Assembly (NCBI GenBank): GCA_002384855.1
Contig: DGBP01000077.1
Coordinates: forward strand, 1 to 18,285
DNA from: Nocardioidaceae bacterium UBA4001
Lineage (GTDB): Bacteria > Actinomycetota > Actinomycetes > Propionibacteriales > Nocardioidaceae
DNA: 18,285 bases
Direction: 5' to 3'
Below, one piece after another: positions 6,936-12,604 of this stretch (position 1 is the stretch's first letter; every line of letters begins with the position of its first letter). A program made the position numbers and the translations under genes. The notes beneath the pieces are model-generated. The model was not told the origin of the DNA, did not search any database, and saw only the letters and a program-made list of their open reading frames with translations.

Positions 6936-7165
6936 CAGAGCAGGTCCTCGATGTCGCCGGCGAGCGTGTCCGCCTCGGGGCCGACCACGACCTGGACGAC
7001 GGTGCCCGACCGCATCACGCCGTGCACGCCCGCTGCCTTCAGCAGGAGCTCGTCGACCAGGGAGGTGTCGGCCACCTCCGTGCGCAGGCGGGTGATGCAG
7101 GCCTCGACCTCGACGATGTTGGCGCGCCCGCCGAGCCCCTGGATGATCCGCTCCGCTTGGCTCAT
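6935..7165 (-). CDS. PTS glucose/N-acetylglucosamine-type EIIB component
   Basis: EIIB carries phosphate on a cysteine and hands it to the sugar as it crosses EIIC. This 76-residue protein is a stand-alone EIIB domain. The phospho-cysteine is C23 in VEACITRLR, followed by the conserved TRLR and a GVHGVM segment. The ATG at 7165 was chosen because the protein then begins MSQAERIIQGLGG, a usual EIIB start. A longer in-frame start at 7279 would cross the divergent promoter region. No convincing Shine-Dalgarno is seen close to the start. It is the first gene of the EIIB-EIIA operon. In Streptomyces, NagF plays this role next to NagE2, but there the genes are arranged differently. Confidence 0.88.
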   Translation of the reverse strand: MSQAERIIQGLGGRANIVEVEACITRLRTEVADTSLVDELLLKAAGVHGVMRSGTVVQVVVGPEADTLAGDIEDLL

Positions 7166-7199
7166 GAAGGCATTGAACCACCCTCGACCGGGGCCGGGT

Positions 7200-7217
7200 C
7201 CGAGCCGTACGGTCCGG
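7200..7217. promoter_or_regulatory. Possible operator between EIIB and EIIC genes
   Basis: An imperfect palindrome is centred on CCGTACGG (7205-7212) with outer CCG and CGG arms. It lies 13 bases upstream of the EIIC -35 box and 34 bases upstream of the EIIB start. It does not look like the DasR consensus as I remember it. Confidence 0.3.
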
Positions 7218-7230
7218 GTGTCGATGCTTC

Positions 7231-7259
7231 TTGACAGCCGCGGACGTGCCGGGGACTGT
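7231..7259 (+). promoter_or_regulatory. Promoter of the EIIC gene
   Basis: A perfect TTGACA (7231-7236) is followed by a 17-base spacer and GACTGT (7254-7259), which keeps the A2 and T6 of the -10 consensus. Start of transcription would be near 7266. This is the best -35 box in the window. Confidence 0.55.
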
Positions 7260-7289
7260 CGGTTCCACATGCCCACCACGGGGAGGCTG

Positions 7290-8576
7290 ATGAGCGGGGT
7301 CGCAGGTCAGGTCGACGACCGTGCCGGGTCCGGGCGGCGGGGGAGCGGCCTCGGCGTCCTCCAGCGGCTCGGCCGGAGCCTCATGCTGCCCATCGCGGCA
7401 CTCCCGATCGCGGCGATCTTCCTGCGACTGGGGCAGCCGGACATGCTGGGCGCCGGCGACAGCGGGCTGGCGCTCGCCTCGCGGTGGCCCTGGCTCGAGC
7501 CGGTCGCGGACGTCTTCGCGGCCGCCGGGGGGACCCTCTTCGCCAACATCGGCCTGCTGTTCGCGGTCGGTGTGTCGGTGGGCTTCGCCCGCCGGTCCGA
7601 CGGGTCGACGGCACTCGCGGCGGTCGTGGCCTACCTGGTGTTCGAGGCCGTCACGGAGGCGATGTCGCCGTTCGTGCTGCCAGGGGCCCACGTGGCCGAC
7701 GGCGACGTCGTGACCTACGGGGCGTTCGGCGGGATCCTTGTCGGGATCCTCACGGCGTTGCTGTGGCAGCGGTTCCATCGCATCAGGCTGCCGCCGTACC
7801 TCGCCTTCTTCGGGGGCCGGCGGTTCGTGCCGATCGTCGCCGCCTTCGCCACGCTGGGGCTCGGGGTGCTGATGTCGTTCGCCTACCCGGCGTTCGACCG
7901 TGGCCTGACCGCCCTCGGCACCTTCCTGGTCAGCAACGACATCGTGGGGGCGGGGGTGTACGGCACCGCCAACCGCCTGCTGGTCCCCCTCGGCCTGCAC
8001 CACATCCTCAACTCGGTGCCGTGGTTCGTCGTCGGCGAGTTCGAGACGAGCACCGGGGAGGTCGTCCACGGGGACATCGCCCGGTTCCTCGCGAACGACC
8101 CCACCGCGGGCACGTTCATGACCGGGTTCTTCCCGATCATGATGTTCGCGCTTCCCGCCGCCGCTCTCGCGATCTACCACGAGGCGGCACCCGAGCGGCG
8201 CAAGGCGGTGGGTGGCCTGATGCTGTCCGGCGCCCTCACGTCGTTCCTCACCGGGGTGACCGAGCCGCTGGAGTTCGCCTTCATGTTCGTGGCGTGGCCG
8301 CTGTACCTCATCCACGCCGCGCTGACCGGTACGTCGCTGGCGCTGGTCAACGCCCTGGGGATCAAGGACGGGTTCGGCTTCTCGGCGGGCTTCATCGACT
8401 ACGCCCTGAACTTCACCACCGCGACGAACCCGCTGTGGCTGGTGCCGATCGGGCTCGGCTACGCCGCCGTCTACTACGTGCTGTTCCGGTTCGCGATCCG
8501 GCGGTTCCGCCTCGCCACACCGGGCCGGGAGCCGGCCGACGACGACGCGGAGGGCCGCCCGGCAGAGGCGCGGTAA
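7290..8576 (+). CDS. PTS EIIC sugar permease, N-acetylglucosamine (NagE)-like
   Basis: EIIC is the membrane channel that binds the sugar and releases it phosphorylated inside the cell. The 428-residue protein has many hydrophobic segments, the N-terminal QRLGRSLMLPIA box, FFGGRRFVPI (173-182), PLGLHHILNS (233-242), HGDIARF (260-266) and GVTEPLEFAF (322-331). The wording from 228 to the end resembles the EIIC part of E. coli NagE more than PtsG, so N-acetylglucosamine is the likely sugar, with glucose an alternative. The sequence ends shortly after TPGRE, where fused NagE proteins continue into EIIB; here EIIB and EIIA are separate divergent genes. The ATG at 7290 has GGGGAGG just upstream with a short 3-base gap. 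ATG 7269 is an alternative start close to the predicted transcript start. Confidence 0.88.
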   Translation: MSGVAGQVDDRAGSGRRGSGLGVLQRLGRSLMLPIAALPIAAIFLRLGQPDMLGAGDSGLALASRWPWLEPVADVFAAAGGTLFANIGLLFAVGVSVGFARRSDGSTALAAVVAYLVFEAVTEAMSPFVLPGAHVADGDVVTYGAFGGILVGILTALLWQRFHRIRLPPYLAFFGGRRFVPIVAAFATLGLGVLMSFAYPAFDRGLTALGTFLVSNDIVGAGVYGTANRLLVPLGLHHILNSVPWFVVGEFETSTGEVVHGDIARFLANDPTAGTFMTGFFPIMMFALPAAALAIYHEAAPERRKAVGGLMLSGALTSFLTGVTEPLEFAFMFVAWPLYLIHAALTGTSLALVNALGIKDGFGFSAGFIDYALNFTTATNPLWLVPIGLGYAAVYYVLFRFAIRRFRLATPGREPADDDAEGRPAEAR

Positions 8577-8591
8577 CGCCCCTGGACCTGG

Positions 8592-8644
8592 TGCGCTGCG
8601 AACGGGTCGTCCCTACGGCCGGACCGCGACCTTCTCGCAGCGCA
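8592..8644 (+). terminator. Long hairpin after the EIIC gene
   Basis: A perfect 10-bp arm pair (8592-8601 with 8635-8644) continues, after a symmetric 3-base internal loop, into a further 5 bp (8605-8609 with 8627-8631). The loop is about 17 bases. It starts 16 bases after the EIIC stop and has no U-tract. It probably ends the EIIC transcript and insulates fba. Confidence 0.55.
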
Positions 8645-8699
8645 ACGTGTGCTCCGACCGGGCTCGTGGACTGGGGTCGCACCCGCCCGACGGGGCTTC

Positions 8700-8705
8700 T
8701 AGAGT
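8700..8705 (+). promoter_or_regulatory. -10 box of fba
   Basis: TAGAGT lies 62 bases before the fba ATG, giving a leader of about 55 bases. Unlike most genes here, fba has a Shine-Dalgarno, AGGAG (8753-8757), 10 bases before the start. No clear -35 box is seen. Confidence 0.45.
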
Positions 8706-8767
8706 GGCTCTGAGCGGCGACCCGTCGTCATGCTCGACCTGCCGTCTAGCACAGGAGACCAGCTCCC

Positions 8768-9799
8768 ATGCCTATCGCGACCCCCGAGGTCTACGCCGAG
8801 ATGCTCGACAAGGCGAAGAACTCGTCCTTCGCCTACCCGGCGATCAACGTCACGTCCTCGCAGACCCTCAACGCCGCCCTCAAGGGCTTCGCCGACGCGG
8901 GCAGCGACGGGATCATCCAGATCTCCACCGGTGGCGCGGAGTACCTCTCCGGCCCCGCGGTCAAGGACATGGTCACCGGCTCCCTCGCGTTCGCCGCCTA
9001 CGCCCGTGAGGTCGCGAAGAAGTACCCGGTCAACGTCGCGCTGCACACCGACCACTGCCCCAAGGACAAGCTCGACACCTTCGTCCGCCCGCTGCTCGAG
9101 ATCTCCGCGGAGCGCGTCAGGAACGGCGAGGACCCGCTGTTCCAGTCGCACATGTGGGACGGCTCGGCGGTGCCGCTGGACGAGAACCTCCAGATCGCCC
9201 AGGAGCTGCTCGAGAAGGCCGCCGCCGCCAAGGTGATCCTCGAGATCGAGGTCGGCGTGGTCGGCGGCGAGGAGGACGGCATCGTCGGCGAGATCAACGA
9301 GAAGCTCTACACGACCCCCGAGGACGCCCTCGCGACGGTCGCTGCCCTCGGGACCGGCGAGAAGGGCAGGTACCTGACCGCCCTGACCTTCGGCAACGTG
9401 CACGGCTCCTACAAGCCCGGCTTCGTGAAGCTGCGCCCGGAGATCCTCAAGCAGGCCCAGGAGGCCGTGGTCGAGAAGCTCGGCCTCGAGGCCGGCGCCA
9501 AGCCCTTCGACCTCGTCTTCCACGGCGGCTCGGGCTCGACCGCGGAGGAGATCGCGGCGGCCTGCGACTACGGCGTGGTGAAGATGAACGTCGACACCGA
9601 CACGCAGTACGCCTTCACCCGGCCGGTCGCCGACCACATGTTCAGCAACTACGCCGGTGTGCTGAAGGTCGACGGCGAGATCGGCAACAAGAAGCAGTAC
9701 GACCCCCGCTCGTGGGGCAAGGCCGGGGAGGCCGGCATGGCCGCCCGCGTCGTGCGGGCCTGCGAGAACCTCCGCAGCGCCGGCACCTCCGCCTCCTGA
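8768..9799 (+). CDS. fba: Class II fructose-bisphosphate aldolase
   Basis: This zinc enzyme splits fructose 1,6-bisphosphate into glyceraldehyde 3-phosphate and dihydroxyacetone phosphate in glycolysis, and runs in reverse in gluconeogenesis. The 343-residue length is normal for class IIa. Visible active-site residues include HTDHCP (93-98; D95 and zinc ligand H96), EIEVGVVGGEEDG (159-171), VHGSYKPG with H212, and FHGGSGST with H252. NVDTDTQYAF (274-283) is the conserved substrate-binding segment. The ATG at 8768 has an AGGAG Shine-Dalgarno and the family's usual N-terminus. It stands as a single transcription unit, with a hairpin before its promoter and another after its stop. It follows the PTS permease gene, which fits a glycolytic context, though sharing of regulation is inference. 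fba next to DUF3151 is also seen in Mycobacterium (Rv0363c, Rv0360c). Confidence 0.97.
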   Translation: MPIATPEVYAEMLDKAKNSSFAYPAINVTSSQTLNAALKGFADAGSDGIIQISTGGAEYLSGPAVKDMVTGSLAFAAYAREVAKKYPVNVALHTDHCPKDKLDTFVRPLLEISAERVRNGEDPLFQSHMWDGSAVPLDENLQIAQELLEKAAAAKVILEIEVGVVGGEEDGIVGEINEKLYTTPEDALATVAALGTGEKGRYLTALTFGNVHGSYKPGFVKLRPEILKQAQEAVVEKLGLEAGAKPFDLVFHGGSGSTAEEIAAACDYGVVKMNVDTDTQYAFTRPVADHMFSNYAGVLKVDGEIGNKKQYDPRSWGKAGEAGMAARVVRACENLRSAGTSAS

Positions 9800-9821
9800 C
9801 CCATGGAGTCGCGTCCCGAGA

Positions 9822-9850
9822 GGGGTGGCCGTCGGACCGGCGGCCACCCC
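9822..9850 (+). terminator. Hairpin terminator after fba
   Basis: A perfect 10-bp stem, GGGGTGGCCG (9822-9831) with CGGCCACCCC (9841-9850), encloses a 9-base loop. It starts 22 bases after the fba stop. There is no U-tract. Confidence 0.75.
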
Positions 9851-9890
9851 GTGCCGCACCCGGCGAGGCGGCCGGTGACGCCCCGTGACG

Positions 9891-9896
9891 CACAAT
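9891..9896 (+). promoter_or_regulatory. Possible -10 box of the DUF3151 gene (leaderless)
   Basis: CACAAT (fits xANNNT) ends 7 bases before the ATG at 9904. Confidence 0.4.
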
Positions 9897-9903
9897 GGGC
9901 GCC

Positions 9904-10323
9904 ATGACCTTCCAGGACCTCATGGCCGGCCCGCCCCCCACCCACCTGCCGAAGGACCCGGCCGCCGCCGGGCTCGCCGAAGGCACACCCGCCGCGGACG
10001 TCGTACGCACGCACCCGGAGTCACCTCTGGCCTGGGCGACGCTCGCGGAGGCCGCGCTCGCGGACGGGTCCGTCGACGACGTCACCGCGTACGCCTACGC
10101 CCGGGTCGGCTACCACCGCAGCCTCGACATGCTCCGGCGCAACGGCTGGAAGGGCCACGGGCCGGTGCCGTGGGAGCACGAGCCGAACCGCGGCTTCCTC
10201 CGTGCGCTGGCCGCCCTCGCCATCGCCGCCGAGCGGATCGGCGAGACCCCCGAGGCCGGGCGATGCCGCGACTTCCTGCGGGACTCGAGCCCGACGGCGT
10301 ACGACGAGCTCCTGGGCGGCTGA
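9904..10323 (+). CDS. DUF3151 family protein (function unknown)
   Basis: This is a conserved actinobacterial protein of unknown function, 139 residues. It matches the DUF3151 pattern I remember: an N-terminal segment with a Leu-Pro motif, a helical middle with HPESPLAWATLAEAAL (37-52), and the strongly conserved AYARVGYHRSLDMLRRNGWK (68-87). GPVPWEHEPNRGFLRAL and a C-terminal RCRDFL follow. The many helices with Ala and Leu suggest a small helical-repeat (TPR-like) soluble protein. The ATG at 9904 is chosen because it sits 7 bases after a -10-like box; an in-frame ATG at 9895 overlaps that box. Its homologue Rv0360c lies between fba and purA in Mycobacterium, the same order as here, so it may be linked to central or purine metabolism. 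That link is only inference. Confidence 0.85.
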   Translation: MTFQDLMAGPPPTHLPKDPAAAGLAEGTPAADVVRTHPESPLAWATLAEAALADGSVDDVTAYAYARVGYHRSLDMLRRNGWKGHGPVPWEHEPNRGFLRALAALAIAAERIGETPEAGRCRDFLRDSSPTAYDELLGG

Positions 10324-10340
10324 CCGGCCCCGCGAACGAG

Positions 10341-10382
10341 CGGAGCGCCGGAATCGTCCCCTGCTGCGATTCCGGCGCTCCG
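10341..10382 (+). terminator. Perfect 16-bp hairpin after the DUF3151 gene
   Basis: CGGAGCGCCGGAATCG (10341-10356) pairs fully with 10367-10382 around a 10-base loop. It starts 18 bases after the stop. There is no U-tract; a transcription terminator is the simplest reading. Confidence 0.7.
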
Positions 10383-10433
10383 ATGGGCGAGCAGCTGACC
10401 GAGGTCTCGTCCCCCGATACCCCGGTCATCTGC

Positions 10434-10475
10434 TGCGCTGTCAGTCTCACAGCCCCTAGGCCGGATGCGCTGTCA
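10434..10475. repeat. 10-bp direct repeats upstream of the regulator gene
   Basis: TGCGCTGTCA occurs at 10434-10443 and 10466-10475, 32 bases apart, about three helical turns. The first copy also forms GCTGT-N7-ACAGC (10437-10453). The second overlaps the -35 position of the regulator promoter. These may be regulator binding sites. Confidence 0.4.
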
Positions 10476-10485
10476 CCATGCTGCC

Positions 10486-10505
10486 AATGACGCTATCCTG
10501 TCATT
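10486..10505. promoter_or_regulatory. Palindromic operator candidate enclosing the regulator -10 box
   Basis: AATGAC (10486-10491) and GTCATT (10500-10505) are perfect inverted arms 8 bases apart. The gap holds the -10 box TATCCT (10494-10499). The right arm ends 1 base before the GTG start. A protein bound here would block transcription of the gene. Confidence 0.45.
10494..10499 (+). promoter_or_regulatory. -10 box of the regulator gene (leaderless)
   Basis: TATCCT ends 7 bases before the GTG at 10507. A possible -35, TGTCAC, lies at 10471-10476 with a 17-base spacer. Confidence 0.6.
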
Positions 10506-10506
10506 T

Positions 10507-11493
10507 GTGTCGTCACAGGAGCCGGTCAGGCCCCTCGCCCTGGCCGGCCTCGAGCCGGGGGACGAGCAGCTCTACCGCGTCGTGCTCCGCCACTCCGGTG
10601 TCACCCGCCAACAGCTCGGGGACCTCACGGTGTTGTCCCTGGCGCAGATCGACCTGGTCGTGGCCCGGCTGCGCGAGGCCGGGCTCGTCACGCTGTCCGG
10701 CGACGCCCTCACCGCGCGGCCGCCCGCGGAGGTGCTGAGCCCGCTCGCGCAGTCGCGGGCGGCACACCTGCTGCGTGAGTTCGACCAGGTCGACGCGCTC
10801 CGGGACCTGATCCCGATGCTGGTGGTCGAGCAGCTGTCCTCCCGCAGCAGCCGGCACACCGACGTCGACATCGACGTCCTCGGCGCCCAGGACGTGTACG
10901 CCGTGATCCGGGAGCTGATCGACACCTCCACCGGCGACACGTACTGGTTCCGCCCGGACCAGTGGCGCCTCGAGCGCACCGCGGAGGCCGACTCGATCCT
11001 CCCGGGTCTGCTGGCCGCCGGCCGTCGCTCACGGGCGGTCTACCCTGCGGCCGTGCTCGAGGAGGCCCCGGAGGTGATCCGCGGCCGGGCCGAGAAGGGC
11101 GAGCTGATCCGGATCGCCGCCTCCGTGCCCACCCGGATGGTGATCTTCGGGGAGCAGGCGGCCCTGGTCCCCGACCGCTGGGGGGAGAACACCGGCCGGC
11201 GGCTCATCGTGCGCGAGCAGTTCCTGGTCGCCGCGCTGACCGCGATGTTCCAGAGCGCGTGGGACCGCGCGATCGCCGTCCCTGGCCTCGAGTCCGGCGG
11301 CGAGGACGATCTCGGTGCGCGCCGCCTGCTGCTGCACCAGCTGACCCGGGGGGCCAAGGACGAGCAGATCGCCCGCGCCCTCGGGGTCAGCCTGCGCACG
11401 GTACGGCGCAGGGTCGCCGACATCATGGAGGACCTGGGCGCGACGTCGCGGTTCCAGGCGGGCGTCGAGGCGGTACGACGCGGCTGGGTCTGA
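10507..11493 (+). CDS. TrmB/LuxR-like transcriptional regulator
   Basis: This 328-residue protein is a probable DNA-binding regulator. The N-terminal third (about 19-75) looks like a winged helix of the TrmB type: GVTRQQLGDLTVLSLAQIDL, then a helix and a short LVTLSGDAL hairpin. A Leu/Glu-rich helical stretch (80-112) follows and could be a dimerising coiled coil. The middle part (118-260) resembles the sensor region of actinobacterial TrmB-LuxR hybrids. The C-terminus (272-328) is a LuxR-type helix-turn-helix: LTRGAKDEQIARALGVSLRT, VRRRVADIMEDLGATSRFQA. The GTG at 10507 was chosen because of the leaderless -10 box; an in-frame ATG at 10465 would precede the promoter. The palindrome around its -10 suggests autoregulation. 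The gene stands alone and converges with the kinase gene. Ligand and targets are unknown. Confidence 0.8.
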   Translation: MSSQEPVRPLALAGLEPGDEQLYRVVLRHSGVTRQQLGDLTVLSLAQIDLVVARLREAGLVTLSGDALTARPPAEVLSPLAQSRAAHLLREFDQVDALRDLIPMLVVEQLSSRSSRHTDVDIDVLGAQDVYAVIRELIDTSTGDTYWFRPDQWRLERTAEADSILPGLLAAGRRSRAVYPAAVLEEAPEVIRGRAEKGELIRIAASVPTRMVIFGEQAALVPDRWGENTGRRLIVREQFLVAALTAMFQSAWDRAIAVPGLESGGEDDLGARRLLLHQLTRGAKDEQIARALGVSLRTVRRRVADIMEDLGATSRFQAGVEAVRRGWV

Positions 11494-11507
11494 CCGTCCG
11501 GACGGTC
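11492..11507. terminator. Short palindrome between convergent genes
   Basis: GACCGTCCGGACGGTC is a perfect 16-bp palindrome overlapping the regulator stop. It forms a 6-bp stem with a 4-base loop and could end transcription from both sides. It has no U-tract. Confidence 0.45.
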
Positions 11508-11536
11508 GGCCGTGAGTCGGCAGCCGGCCTACCCGG

Positions 11537-12421
11537 TCAGGACGGGAGCACCATCCGCATCGCGCCGGGCTCGACCCGCCACGTGCGGTGCCGCTCGGGG
11601 CCGTACACCTCGCCGTCGGCGCTGCAGTAGAAGTCCTGGCCGCTCACCGAGACGGTGGTCCCGCGGAGGTACTTCACGTCCTCGCGGCGGTGGTGCTCGC
11701 CGCGCCGGAAGTGAAACATGTAGCCGAACCGCGCCAGCGGGCCGACCGCGAACGAGATCATCACGTCGACCTTGCCGTCCTCGGGGTCGGCCCTGGGGGT
11801 GATCTCCGCGCCGCCGCCGACGTTCGGGCCGTTGCCCACCGACGCCATGAGGATGGGGTGCGCGAAGTCAGCGACCTCCTCGCCGTCGACCTCGATCCGC
11901 ACACGGATGAACGGGGGCCTGATCGATGCGAGGATCGCGCCGACCGGGTAGCCGAGGCGGCCGACCCGCTTCTTCCACTTGTGGGCCTTGCGGCTGGCCT
12001 GCGCCCCCGCGCCGATGTGGACGTTGTTGACGACCACGTTGCCGACGCAGTCGACGACCAGGTCGACCGGGCGCACCTCGCCGTCGAGCACCAGCCTCGC
12101 GGCCTCGTCGGGCTCGAGGGGGATGCCGGTGCCCCGCGCGAAGTCGTTCCCGGTGCCGAGGGGGATCAGCGCGAGCTCGACCTCGCCGAGCTCCTGGCGG
12201 CGGTGCAGGGCGGCCACGACCGCGTGCAGGCTGCCGTCACCACCCACCACGACCACGCGACGGGTGCCGCGGCGGTGCAGCACCCCGTCGAGCTCGCCGG
12301 GGTTCGACGTCGAGCACACCTCGACGTCGGCCGAGGCCCGCAGCACGGAGAGCGCCCTGTCGACGTTCTCCTGGTCGCTGGTGCCCGCGTCGGCGTTGGT
12401 GATCATCAGGAGCGGTTCCAC
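11537..12421 (-). CDS. Diacylglycerol kinase family lipid kinase
   Basis: This is a soluble or membrane-associated lipid kinase of the DAGK catalytic-domain family (DgkB/YegS type), which phosphorylates diacylglycerol or a related lipid with ATP. The 294-residue length is normal. Visible motifs are ITNADAGT at the N-terminus (where NPxAGxG is usual, so the first motif is somewhat diverged), VVVGGDGSLHAVV (57-69) and IPLGTGNDFAR (86-96). The C-terminal lobe includes ASVGNGPNVGGG and a DGKVDVMISF segment. The lipid substrate is not certain; related actinobacterial proteins also act on sphingosine-like or other lipids. The GTG at 12421 is 7 bases after a TAGTCT box on the minus strand, indicating a leaderless mRNA. 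It is divergent from purA and its promoter abuts that of purA. It ends 43 bases from the convergent regulator gene. Confidence 0.88.
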   Translation of the reverse strand: MEPLLMITNADAGTSDQENVDRALSVLRASADVEVCSTSNPGELDGVLHRRGTRRVVVVGGDGSLHAVVAALHRRQELGEVELALIPLGTGNDFARGTGIPLEPDEAARLVLDGEVRPVDLVVDCVGNVVVNNVHIGAGAQASRKAHKWKKRVGRLGYPVGAILASIRPPFIRVRIEVDGEEVADFAHPILMASVGNGPNVGGGAEITPRADPEDGKVDVMISFAVGPLARFGYMFHFRRGEHHRREDVKYLRGTTVSVSGQDFYCSADGEVYGPERHRTWRVEPGAMRMVLPS

Positions 12422-12428
12422 GGAGCGG

Positions 12429-12434
12429 AGACTA
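12429..12434 (-). promoter_or_regulatory. -10 box of the lipid kinase gene (leaderless)
   Basis: On the minus strand the box is TAGTCT, ending 7 bases before the GTG at 12421. The purA -10 box faces away 22 bases further on. Confidence 0.55.
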
Positions 12435-12456
12435 CAGCCGCCGTCCGAGGCTCTGT

Positions 12457-12462
12457 TATCGT
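12457..12462 (+). promoter_or_regulatory. -10 box of purA
   Basis: TATCGT predicts a transcript start near 12469, just before the terminator hairpin and about 135 bases before the purA ATG. The expected -35 position (about 12434-12439) has no good match and overlaps the edge of the divergent kinase promoter. Confidence 0.5.
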
Positions 12463-12470
12463 GTGGTCGC

Positions 12471-12514
12471 AAGAGCCCCGGGTTGCTGTTGCACGTCCGG
12501 GGCCTTTTTTGTTT
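12471..12514 (+). terminator. U-tract terminator in the purA leader (candidate attenuator)
   Basis: GCCCCGG (12475-12481) pairs with CCGGGGC (12497-12503). The stem can extend inward to a TGC/GCA closing helix around a TGTT loop. Six T's (12505-12510) and GTTT follow. It is a canonical intrinsic terminator, and the only one with a U-tract in the window. It sits in the purA direction, between the promoter and purA, with no plus-strand gene between the promoter and it. The 3'-arm sequence GTCCGGGGCC (12495-12504) recurs at 12540-12549 and could pair with the same 5' arm instead. Confidence 0.75.
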
Positions 12515-12604
12515 GCCTGGCCGGTCCTCGGCCGCTGGTGTCCGGGGCCGGTGCCGGCATCGACCCGGACCGACCCGGAATCGGCCGGCGAGAGGGGTGC
12601 GTTC

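Noticed and set aside
7200..7217. DasR (dre) site for N-acetylglucosamine control
   Set aside because: The palindrome is centred on CCGTACGG and does not match the TGGTCTAGACCA-type core, so I list it only as a possible operator.
5877..7268. Long plus-strand frame running through the methyltransferase and PTS EIIA/EIIB genes into EIIC
   Set aside because: Its translation before EIIC is Arg/Ser/Pro-rich and low in complexity. It overlaps clear genes in other frames and results from high GC.
6936..8315. Minus-strand frame covering most of the EIIC gene and joined to EIIA
   Set aside because: It is antisense to a well-recognised permease and its sequence shows no family features. Only the last 151 codons (EIIA, from 6935) are real.
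8577..8767. tRNA or other structured RNA gene in the EIIC-fba gap
   Set aside because: The hairpin lacks a cloverleaf, a TPsiC arm and a CCA-like end. It is best read as a terminator-like structure.
11588..12604. Plus-strand extension of PurA upstream through the kinase gene and leader
   Set aside because: The frame is open, but it crosses a promoter and a U-tract terminator and overlaps the kinase antisense. PurA proteins start at the ATG at 12605.
12463..12604. Known purine-related riboswitch (ZTP/pfl or purine type) in the purA leader
   Set aside because: I could not find the conserved core sequences of these classes. Only the terminator and the duplicated arm are visible.
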